This document shows positions 50,678 through 61,958 of a DNA stretch of 64,000 bases, in pieces. Origin of the DNA: Hippophae tibetana (taxonomy: Eukaryota; Streptophyta; Magnoliopsida; Rosales; Elaeagnaceae); the NCBI GenBank assembly GCA_037013495.1, contig CM072810.1:27309843-27373842 (forward strand), given 5' to 3'. Each line of letters starts with the position of its first letter. Position 1 is the first letter of the stretch. Both the position numbers and the translations under genes were made by a program. The notes under the pieces were generated by a model. That model worked only from the letters and a program-made list of their open reading frames with translations. It was not told the DNA's origin and did no database searches.

Positions 50678-51578
50678 TTAGAGTCATCATTTCTAACAAC
50701 TGGCCTAAAAACATGTTCGCTCGGATCACTGTCCTTGATGTCTTAATAGCCAAGTTCTCTCCCTTCTCGAAAGTATATTACTCTCATCTTGGCCACTAGT
50801 GATGTAGTTCGAATGCCTACCCAACATATTCATTTAACAGTATGTTCAATTGGCTTATACATGGACTTAAGCAAGGTAATTTGGCATGAAAATGATAATG
50901 TAGTATTGGAATGATTTTCTCAATCTAATTTTCTTTGCTAATAGGTCCACCCAAGTTTTAAAAGTAGTTGATTACGTTTGAAAAATATGCAAAGACTTTG
51001 TCCAAAGTTTCATCCTCTTGCATGATATAGATTTCAAAATTTCCATTCAACTATATAATTCTAGATTTATTTCATCGTTGAAATGCCTATATGAGTGCTA
51101 TCCAAAATGTTTCATGTTCTTTTGAAGAAGTTTAATTTTAAATTCAACTTAATAATCATTTTAGAGCTCGAATTACCTTTTTTTTAATATCCCTGAAAAA
51201 GGGACTCTTCTTCCTATGAAATTTAGTAAATCTCACGGCAAGTAGAGCCACTTTCTCTTCATTGAGATTAGAGTCATCATTTCTAACAACTGGCCTAAAA
51301 ACATGTTCGCTCGGATCACTGTCCTTGATGTCTTAATAGCCAAGTTCTCTCCCTTCTCGAAAGTATATTACTCTCATCTTGGCCACTAGTGATGTAGTTC
51401 GAATGCCTACCCAACATATTCATTTAACAGTATGTTCAATTGGCTTATACATGGACTTAAGCAAGGTAATTTGGCATGAAAATGATAATGTAGTATTGGA
51501 ATGATTTTCTCAATCTAATTTTCTTTGCTAATAGGTCCACCCAAGTTTTAAAAGTAGTTGATTACGTTTGAAAAATAT
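49219..51578 (+). repeat. Four near-identical consecutive monomers (ACTGGCC subfamily)
   Basis: Units starting at 49219, 49809, 50399 and 50989 are almost the same sequence. All carry ACTGGCCTAAA, CTTAATAGCC, CCTACCCAAC and GATAATGTAGTATTGG. The one difference I noticed is TGGCCCCTAG in the second (50200). Single-monomer amplification is thus superimposed on the 4-monomer HOR. The same subfamily also appears at 46860, 47450 and 52757. Confidence 0.88.
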
Positions 51579-52677
51579 GCAAAGACTTTGTCCAAAGTTT
51601 CATCCTCTTGCATGATATAGATTTCAAAATTTCCATTCAACTATATAATTCTAGATTTATTTCATCGTTGAAATGCCTATATGAGTGCTATCCAAAATGT
51701 TTCATGTTATTTTGAAGAAGTTTAATTTTAAATTCAACTTAATAATCATTTTAGAGCTCGAATTACCTTTTTTTTAATATCCCTGAAAAAGGGACTCTTC
51801 TTCCTATGAAATTTAGTAAATCTCACGGCAAGTAGAGCCACTTTCTCTTCATTGAGAGTAGAGTCATCATTTCTAACAATTGGGTTAAAAACATGTTCGC
51901 TCGGATCACTGTCCTTGATGTCTTAAGAGCCAAGTTCTCGCCCTTCTCGAAAGTATATTACTCTCATCTTGGCCACTAGTGATGTAGTTCGAATGCCTGC
52001 CCAACATATTCGTTTAACAGTATGTTCAATTGGCTTATACATGGACTTAAGCAAGGTAATTTGGCATGAAAATGATAAGGTAGTGTTGGAATGATTTTCT
52101 CAATCTAATTTTCTTTGCTAATAGGTCCACCCAAGTTTTAAAAGTAGTTGATTATGTTTGAAAAATATGCAAAGACTTTGTCCAAAGTTTCATCCTCTTG
52201 CATGATATAGATTTCAAAATTTCCATTCAACTATATAATTCTAGATTTATTTCATCGTTGAAATGCCTATATGAGTGCTATCCAAAATGTTTCATGTTCT
52301 TTTGAAGAAGTTTAATTTTAAATTCAACTTAATAATCATTTTAGAGCTCGAATTACCTTTTTTTAATATCCCTGAAAAAGGGACTCTTCTTCCTATGAAA
52401 TTTAGTAAATCTCACGGCAAGTAGAGCCACTTTCTCTTCATTGAGAGTAGAGTCATCATTTCTAACAATTGGGTTAAAAACATGTTCGCTCGGATCACTG
52501 TCCTTGATGTGTTAAGAGCCAAGTTCTCTCCCTTCTCGAAAGTATATTACTCTCATCTTGGCCACTAGTGATGTAGTTCGAATGCCTGCCCAACATATTC
52601 GTTTAACAGTATGTTCAATTGGCTTATACATGGACTTAAGCAAGGTAATTTGGCATGAAATGATAAGGTAGTGTTGG
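50910..52677 (+). repeat. 3-monomer HOR (1768 bp), copy 1
   Basis: Monomers at 50989, 51579 and 52169 return at 52757, 53347 and 53937. Markers: CATGTTATTTTG at 51703 and 53471, TTCTCGCCC at 51935 and 53703, GATGTGTTAAGAG at 52506 and 54275, and GGCATGAAATGATAAGG (one A lost) at 52663 and 54421. A seven-T run near 52358 (eight elsewhere) and the lost A make this copy 1768 bp. Confidence 0.9.
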
Positions 52678-54531
52678 AATGATTTTCTCAATCTAATTTT
52701 CTTTGCTAATAGGTCCACCCAAGTTTTAAAAGTAGTTGATTACGTTTGAAAAATATGCAAAGACTTTGTCCAAAGTTTCATCCTCTTGCATGATATAGAT
52801 TTCAAAATTTCCATTCAACTATATAATTCTAGATTTATTTCATCGTTGAAATGCCTATATGAGTGCTATCCAAAATGTTTCATGTTCTTTTGAAGAAGTT
52901 TAATTTTAAATTCAACTTAATAATCATTTTAGAGCTCGAATTACCTTTTTTTTAATATCCCTGAAAAAGGGACTCTTCTTCCTATGAAATTTAGTAAATC
53001 TCACGGCAAGTAGAGCCACTTTCTCTTCATTGAGATTAGAGTCATCATTTCTAACAACTGGCCTAAAAACATGTTCGCTCGGATCACTGTCCTTGATGTC
53101 TTAATAGCCAAGTTCTCTCCCTTCTCGAAAGTATATTACTCTCATCTTGGCCACTAGTGATGTAGTTCGAATGCCTACCCAACATATTCATTTAACAGTA
53201 TGTTCAATTGGCTTATACATGGACTTAAGCAAGGTAATTTGGCATGAAAATGATAATGTAGTATTGGAATGATTTTCTCAATCTAATTTTCTTTGCTAAT
53301 AGGTCCACCCAAGTTTTAAAAGTAGTTGATTACGTTTGAAAAATATGCAAAGACTTTGTCCAAAGTTTCATCCTCTTGCATGATATAGATTTCAAAATTT
53401 CCATTCAACTATATAATTCTAGATTTATTTCATCGTTGAAATGCCTATATGAGTGCTATCCAAAATGTTTCATGTTATTTTGAAGAAGTTTAATTTTAAA
53501 TTCAACTTAATAATCATTTTAGAGCTCGAATTACCTTTTTTTTAATATCCCTGAAAAAGGGACTCTTCTTCCTATGAAATTTAGTAAATCTCACGGCAAG
53601 TAGAGCCACTTTCTCTTCATTGAGAGTAGAGTCATCATTTCTAACAATTGGGTTAAAAACATGTTCGCTCGGATCACTGTCCTTGATGTCTTAAGACCCA
53701 AGTTCTCGCCCTTCTCGAAAGTATATTACTCTCATCTTGGCCACTAGTGATGTAGTTCGAATGCCTGCCCAACATATTCGTTTAACAGTATGTTCAATTG
53801 GCTTATACATGGACTTAAGCAAGGTAATTTGGCATGAAAATGATAAGGTAGTGTTGGAATGATTTTCTCAATCTAATTTTCTTTGCTAATAGGTCCACCC
53901 AAGTTTTAAAAGTAGTTGATTATGTTTGAAAAATATGCAAAGACTTTGTCCAAAGTTTCATCCTCTTGCATGATATAGATTTCAAAATTTCCATTCAACT
54001 ATATAATTCTAGATTTATTTCATCGTTGAAATGCCTATATGAGTGCTATCCAAAATGTTTCATGTTCTTTTGAAGAAGTTTAATTTTAAATTCAACTTAA
54101 TAATCATTTTAGAGCTCGAATTACCTTTTTTTTAATATCCCTGAAAAAGGGACTCTTCTTCCTATGAAATTTAGTAAATCTCACGGCAAGTAGAGCCACT
54201 TTCTCTTCATTGAGAGTAGAGTCATCATTTCTAACAATTGGGTTAAAAACATGTTCGCTCGGATCACTGTCCTTGATGTGTTAAGAGCCAAGTTCTCTCC
54301 CTTCTCGAAAGTATATTACTCTCATCTTGGCCACTAGTGATGTAGTTCGAAAGCCTGCCCAACATATTCGTTTAACAGTATGTTCAATTGGCTTATACAT
54401 GGACTTAAGCAAGGTAATTTGGCATGAAATGATAAGGTAGTGTTGGAATGATTTTCTCAATCTAATTTTCTTTGCTAATAGGTCCACCCAAGTTTTAAAA
54501 GTAGTTGATTACGTTTGAAAAATATGCAAAG
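52678..54531 (+). repeat. 3-monomer HOR (1769 bp), copy 2
   Basis: This copy follows the previous one to 54531 and ends at the change CAAAGCCTTTG. The T run is back to eight, so the period becomes 1769 bp. Private changes are TTAAGACCCAAG at 53691 and TTCGAAAGCC at 54347. The minus-strand frames of 68 codons at 52512-52718 and 54281-54487 come from the GTGTTAAGAG variant plus the lost A, and are not genes. Confidence 0.9.
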
Positions 54532-57500
54532 CCTTTGTCCAAAGTTTCATCCTCTTGCATGATATAGATTTCAAAATTTCCATTCAATTATACAATTCTA
54601 GATTTATTTTATCGTTGATATGCCTATATGAGTGGTCTCCAAAATGTTTCATGTTCTTTTGAAGAAGTTTAATTTTAAATTCAACTTAATAATCATTTTA
54701 GAGCTCGAATTACCTTTTTTTTAATATCCCTGAAAAAGGGACTCTTCTTCCTATGAAATTTAGTAAATCTCACGGCAAGTAGAGCCAATTTCTCTTCATT
54801 GAGATTAGAGTCATCATTTCTAACAATTTGGTTAAAAACATGTTCGCTCGGATCACTGTCCTTGATGTCTTAAGAGCCAAGTTCTCTCCCTTCTCGAAAG
54901 TATATTACTCTCATCTTGGCCACTAGTGATGTAGTTCGAATGCCTGCCCAACATATTCGTTTAACAGTATGTTCAATTGGCTTATACATGGACTTAAGCT
55001 AGGTAATTTGGCATGAAAATGATAAGGTAGTATTGGAATGATTTTCTCAATCTAATTTTCTTTGCTAATAGGTCCACCCAAGTTTTAAAAGTAGTTGATT
55101 ACGGTTGAAAAATATGCAAAGACTTTGTCCAAAGTTTCATCCTCTTGCATGATATAGATTTCAAAATTTCCATTCAACTATATAATTCTAGATTTATTTC
55201 ATCGTTGAAATGGCTATATGAGTGCTATCCAAAATGTTTCATGTTCTTTTGTAGAAGTTTAATTTTAAATTCAACTTAATAATCATTTTAGAGCTCGAAT
55301 TACCTTTTTTTTAATATCCCTGAAAAAGGGACTCTTCTTCCTATGAAATTTAGTAAATCTCACGGCAAGTAGAGCCACTTTCTCTTCATTGAGATTAGAG
55401 TCATCATTTCTAACAATTTGGTTAAAAACATGTTCGCTCGGATCACTGTCCTTGATGTCTTAAGAGCCAAGTTCTCTCCCTTCTCGAAAGTATATTACTC
55501 TCATCTTGGCCACTAGTGATGTAGTTCGAATGCCTGCCCAACATATTCGTTTAACAGTATGTTCAATTGGCTTATACATGGACTTAAGCAAGGTAATTTG
55601 GCATGAAAATGATAAGGTAGTGTTGGAATGATTTTCTCAATCTAATTTTCTTTGCTAATAGGTCCACCCAAGTTTTAAAAGTAGTTGATTACGTTTGAAA
55701 AATATGCAAAGACTTTGTCCAAAGTTTCATCCTCTTGCATGATATAGATTTCAAAATTTCCATTCAACTATATAATTCTAGATTTATTTCATCGTTGAAA
55801 TGCCTATATGAGTGCTATCCAAAATGTTTCATGTTCTTTTGAAGAAGTTTAATTTTAAATTCAACTTAATAATCATTTTAGAGCTCAAATTACCTTTTTT
55901 TTAATATCCCTGAAAAAGGGACTCTTCTTCCTATGAAATTTAGTACATCTCACGGCAAGTAGAGCCACTTTCTCTTCATTGAGAGTAGAGTCATCATTTC
56001 TAACAATTGGGTTAAAAACATGTTCGCTCGGATCACTGTCCTTGATGTCTTAAAAGCCAAGTTCTCTCCCTTCTCGAAAGTATATTACTCTCATCTTGGC
56101 CACTAGTGATGTAGTTCGAATGCCTGCCCAACATATTCGTTTAACAGTATGTTCAATTGGCTTATACATGGACTTAAGCAAGGTAATTTGGCATGAAAAT
56201 GATAAGGTAGTGTTGGAATGATTTTCTCAATCTAATTTTCTTTGCTAATAGGTCCACCCAAGTTTTAAAAGTAGTTGATTACGTTTGAAAAATATGCAAA
56301 GACTTTGTCCAAAGTTTCATCCTCTTGCATGATATAGATTTCAAAATTTCCATTCAACTATATAATTTTAGATTTATTTCATCGTTGAAATGCCTATATG
56401 AGTGCTATCCAAAATGTTTCATGTTCTTTTGAAGAAGTTTAATTTTAAATTCAACTTAATAATCATTTTAGAGCTCAAATTACCTTTTTTTTAATATCCC
56501 TGAAAAAGGGACTCTTCTTCCTATGAAATTTAGTACATCTCACGGCAAGTAGAGCCACTTTCTCTTCATTGAGAGTAGAGTCATCATTTCTAACAATTGG
56601 GTTAAAAACATGTTCGCTCGGATCACTGTCCTTGATGTCTTAAAAGCCAAGTTCTCTCCCTTCTCGAAAGTATATTACTCTCATCTTGGCCACTAGTGAT
56701 GTAGTTCGAATGCCTGACCAACATATTCGTTTAACAGTATGTTCAATTGGCTTATACATGGACTTAAGCAAGGTAATTTGGCATGAAAATGATAAGGTAG
56801 TGTTGGAATGATTTTCTCAATCTAATTTTCTTTGCTAATAGGTCCACCCAAGTTTTAAAAGTAGTTGATTACGTTTGAAAAATATGCAAAGCCTTTGTCC
56901 AAAGTTTCATCCTCTTGCATGATATAGATTTCAAAATTTCCATTCAATTATACAATTCTAGATTTATTTTATCGTTGATATGCCTATATGAGTGGTCTCC
57001 AAAATGTTTCATGTTCTTTTGAAGAAGTTTAATTTTAAATTCAACTTAATAATCATTTTAGAGCTCGAATTACCTTTTTTTTAATATCCCTGAAAAAGGG
57101 ACTCTTCTTCCTATGAAATTTAGTAAATCTCACGGCAAGTAGAGCCACTTTCTCTTCATTGAGATTAGAGTCATCATTTCTAACAATTTGGTTAAAAACA
57201 TGTTCGCTCGGATCACTGTCCTTGATGTCTTAAGAGCCAAGTTCTCTCCCTTCTCGAAAGTATATTACTCTCATCTTGGCCACTAGTGATGTAGTTCGAA
57301 TGCCTGCCCAACATATTCGTTTAACAGTATGTTCAATTGGCTTATACATGGACTTAAGCTAGGTAATTTGGCATGAAAATGATAAGGTAGTATTGGAATG
57401 ATTTTCTCAATCTAATTTTCTTTGCTAATAGGTCCACCCAAGTTTTAAAAGTAGTTGATTACGTTTGAAAAATATGCAAAGACTTTGTCCAAAGTTTCAT

Positions 57501-58418
57501 CCTCTTGCATGATATAGATTTCAAAATTTCCATTCAACTATATAATTCTAGATTTATTTCATCGTTGAAATGGCTATATGAGTGCTATCCAAAATGTTTC
57601 ATGTTCTTTTGAAGAAGTTTAATTTTAAATTCAACTTAATAATCATTTTAGAGCTCGAATTACCTTTTTTTTAATATCCCTGAAAAAGGGACTCTTCTTC
57701 CTATGAAATTTAGTAAATCTCACGGCAAGTAGAGCCACTTTCTCTTCATTGAGAGTACAGTCATCATTTCTAACAATTGGGTTAAAAACATGTTCGCTCG
57801 GATCACTGTCCTTGATGTCTTAAGAGAGAAGTTCTCTCCCTTCTAGAAAGTATATTACTCTCATCTTGGCCACTAGTGATGTAGTTCGAATGCCTGCCCA
57901 ACATATTCGTTTAACAGTATGTTCAATTGGCTTATACATGGACTTAAGCTAGGTAATTTGGCATGAAAATGATAAGGTAGTATTGGAATGATTTTCTCAA
58001 TCTAATTTTCTTTGCTAATAGGTCCACCCAAGTTTTAAAAGTAGTTGATTACGTTTGAAAAATATGCAAAGGCTTTGTCCAAAGTTTCATCCTCTTGCAT
58101 GATATAGATTTCAAAATTTCCATTTAATTATATAATTCTAGATTTATTTTATCGTTGATATGCCTATATGAGTGGTCTCCAAAATGTTTCATGTTCTTTT
58201 GAAGAAGTTTAATTTTAAATTCAACTTAATAATCATTTTAGAGCCCGAATTACCTTTTTTTTAATATCCCTGAAAAAGGGACTCTTCTTCCTATGAAATT
58301 TAGTAAATCTCACGGCAAGTAGAGCCACTTTCTCTTCATTGAGAGTACAGTCATCATTTCTAACAATTGGGTTAAAAACATGTTCGCTCGGATCACTGTC
58401 CTTGATGTCTTAAGAGCT
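54450..58418 (+). repeat. Y-type mosaic with 2360 bp shift and one twin-monomer pair
   Basis: Monomer starts are 54526, 55116, 55706, 56296, 56886, 57476 and 58066. About 0.9 kb from 54450 repeats at 56810 (offset 2360), with GCAAAGCCTTTG, TTATACAATTC, AATTTGGTTAAA and AATGGCTATATG. The monomers at 55706 and 56296 are near twins sharing GAGCTCAAATT, TAGTACATC and CTTAAAAGCC. A broken motif, AAGAGAGAAGTTC with TTCTAGAAAG, appears near 57823-57847, giving one extra TCTAGA. Confidence 0.85.
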
Positions 58419-61400
58419 AAGTTCTCTCCCTTCTCGAAAGTATATTACTCTCATCTTGGCCACTAGTGATGTAGTTCGAATGCCTGCCCAACATATTCGT
58501 TTAACAGTATGTTCAATTGGCTTATACATGGACTTAAGCAAGGTAATTTGGCATGAAAATGATAAGGTAGTGTTGGAATGATTTTCTCAATCTAATTTTC
58601 TTTGCTAATAGGTCCACCCAAGTTTTAAAAGTAGTTGATTACGTTTGAAAAATATGCAAAGCCTTTGTCCAAAGTTTCATCCTCTTGCATGATATAGATT
58701 TCAAAATTTCCATTCAATTATACAATTCTAGATTTATTTTATCGTTGATATGCCTATATGAGTGGTCTCCAAAATGTTTCATGTTCTTTTGAAGAAGTTT
58801 AATTTTAAATTCAACTTAATAATCATTTTAGAGCTCGAATTACCTTTTTTTTAATATCCCTGAAAAAGGGACTCTTCTTCCTATGAAATTTAGTAAATCT
58901 CACGGCAAGTAGAGCCACTTTCTCTTCATTGAGATTAGAGTCATCATTTCTAACAATTGGGTTAAAAACATGTTCGCTCGGATCACTGTCCTTGATGTCT
59001 TAAGAGCCAAGTTCTCTCCCTTCTCGAAAGTATATTACTCTCACCTTGGCCACTAGTGATGTAGTTCGAATGCCTGCCCAACATATTCGTTTAACAGTAT
59101 GTTCAATTGGCTTATACATGGACTTAAGCTAGGTAATTTGGCATTAAAATGATAAGGTAGTATTGGAATGATTTTCTCAATCTAATTTTCTTTGCTAATA
59201 GGTCCACCCAAGTTTTAAAAGTAGTTGATTACGTTTGAAAAATATGCAAAGACTTTGTCCAAAGTTTCATCCTCTTGCATGATATAGATTTCAAAATTTC
59301 CATTCAACTATATAATTCTAGATTTATTTCATCGTTGAAATGGCTATATGAGTGCTATCCAAAATGTTTCATGTTCTTTTGAAGAAGTTTAATTTTAAAT
59401 TCAACTTAATAATCATTTTAGAGCTCGAATTACCTTTTTTTTAATATCCCTGAAAAAGGGACTCTTCTTCCTATGAAATTTAGTAAATCTCACGGCAAGT
59501 AGAGCCACTTTCTCTTTATTGAGATTAGAGTCATCATTTCTAACAATTTGGTTAAAAACATGTTCGCTCGGATCACTGTCCTTGATGTCTTAAGAGCCAA
59601 GTTCTCTCCCTTCTCGAAAGTATATTACTCTCATCTTGGCCACTAGTGATGTAGTTCGAATGCCTGCCCAACATATTCGTTTAACAGTATGTTCAATTGG
59701 CTTATACATGGACTTAAGCAAGGTAATTTGGCATGAAAATGATAAGGTAGTGTTGGAATGATTTTCTCAATCTAATTTTCTTTGCTAATAGGTCCACCCA
59801 AGTTTTAAAAGTAGTTGATTACGTTTGAAAAATATGCAAAGACTTTGTCCAAAGTTTCATCCTCTTGCATGATATAGATTTCAAAATTTCCATTCAACTA
59901 TATAATTCTAGATTTATTTCATCGTTGAAATGCCTATATGAGTGCTATCCAAAATGTTTCATGTTCTTTTGAAGAAGTTTAATTTTAAATTCAACTTAAT
60001 AATCATTTTAGAGCTCGAATTACCTTTTTTTTAATATCCCTGAAAAAGGGACTCTTCTTCCTATGAAATTTAGTACATCTCACGGCAAGTAGAGCCACTT
60101 TCTCTTCATTGAGAGTACAGTCATCATTTCTAACAATTGGGTTAAAAGCATGTTCGCTCGGATCACTGTCCTTGATGTCTTAAAAGCCAAGTTCTCTCCC
60201 TTCTCGAAAGTATATTACTCTCATCTTGGCCACTAGTGATGTAGTTCGAATGCCTGCCCAACATATTCGTTTAACAGTATGTTCAATTGGCTTATACATG
60301 GACTTAAGCAAGGTAATTTGGCATGAAAATGATAAGGTAGTGTTGGAATGATTTTCTCAATCTAATTTTCTTTGCTAATAGGTCCACCCAAGTTTTAAAA
60401 GTAGTTGATTACGTTTGAAAAATATGCAAAGCCTTTGTCCAAAGTTTCATCCTCTTGCATGATATAGATTTCAAAATTTCCATTCAATTATATAATTCTA
60501 GATTTATTTCATCGTTGAAATGGCTATATGAGTGCTATCCAAAATGTTTCATGTTCTTTTGAAGAAGTTTAATTTTAAATTCAACTTAATAATCATTTTA
60601 GAGCTCGAATTACCTTTTTTTTAATATCCCTGAAAAAGGGACTCTTCTTCCTATGAAATTTAGTAAATCTCACGGCAAGTAGAGCCACTTTCTCTTCATT
60701 GAGATTAGAGTCATCATTTCTAACAATTTGGTTAAAAACATGTTCGCTCGGATCACTGTCCTTGATGTCTTAAGAGCCAAGTTCTCTCCCTTCTCGAAAG
60801 TATATTACTCTCATCTTGGCCACTAGTGATGTAGTTCGAATGCCTGCCCAACATATTCGTTTAACAGTATGTTCAATTGGCTTATACATGGACTTAAGCT
60901 AGGTAATTTGGCATTAAAATGATAAGGTAGTATTGGAATGATTTTCTCAATCTAATTTTCTTTGCTAATAGGTCCACCCAAGTTTTAAAAGTAGTTGATT
61001 ACGTTTGAAAAATATGCAAAGACTTTGTCCAAAGTTTCATCCTCTTGCATGATATAGATTTCAAAATTTCCATTCAACTATATAATTCTAGATTTATTTC
61101 ATCGTTGAAATGGCTATATGAGTGCTATCCAAAATGTTTCATGTTCTTTTGAAGAAGTTTAATTTTAAATTCAACTTAATAATCATTTTAGAGCTCGAAT
61201 TACCTTTTTTTTAATATCCCTGAAAAAGGGACTCTTCTTCCTATGAAATTTAGTAAATCTCACGGCAAGTAGAGCCACTTTCTCTTTATTGAGATTAGAG
61301 TCATCATTTCTAACAATTGGGTTAAAAACATGTTCGCTCGGATCACTGTCCTTGATGTCTTAAGAGCCAAGTTCTCTCCCTTCTCGAAAGTATATTACTC

Positions 61401-61958
61401 TCATCTTGGCCACTAGTGATGTAGTTCGAATGCCTGCCCAACATATTCGTTTAACAGTATGTTCAATTGGCTTATACATGGACTTAAGCAAGGTAATTTG
61501 GCATGAAAATGATAAGGTAGTGTTGGAATGATTTTCTCAATCTAATTTTCTTTGCTAATAGGTCCACCCAAGTTTTAAAAGTAGTTGATTACGTTTGAAA
61601 AATATGCAAAGCCTTTGTCCAAAGTTTCATCCTCTTGCATGATATAGATTTCAAAATTTCCATTCAATTATACAATTCTAGATTTATTTCATCGTTGATA
61701 TGCCTATATGAGTGGTCTCCAAAATGTTTCATGTTCTTTTGAAGAAGTTTAATTTTAAATTCAACTTAATAATCATTTTAGAGCTCGAATTACCTTTTTT
61801 TTAATATCCCTGAAAAAGGGACTCTTCTTCCTATGAAATTTAGTACATCTCACGGCAAGTAGAGCCACTTTCTCTTCATTGAGAGTACAGTCATCATTTC
61901 TAACAATTGGGTTAAAAACATGTTCGCTCGGATCACTGTCCTTGATGTCTTAAGAGCC
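58419..61958 (+). repeat. 6-monomer HOR (3540 bp), copy 1
   Basis: Monomers starting at 58656, 59246, 59836, 60426, 61016 and 61606 form the unit. Markers repeated at +3540: CTCACCTTGG at 59040 and 62580, GGCATTAAAATG at 59140 and 62680, CTCTTTATTG at 59512 and 63052, and GTTAAAAGCATG at 60141 and 63681. An inner 1770 bp echo is visible: CTCTTTATTG also occurs at 61282, and the monomer at 60426 joins a GCCTTTG head to an AATGGCTATATG body. Confidence 0.9.

Noticed and set aside
52512-54487. Minus-strand 68-codon frames at 52512-52718 and 54281-54487
   Set aside because: They are due to a lost A (GGCATGAAATGAT) and GATGTGTTAAG in a 3-monomer HOR. They are the same chance frame copied once.
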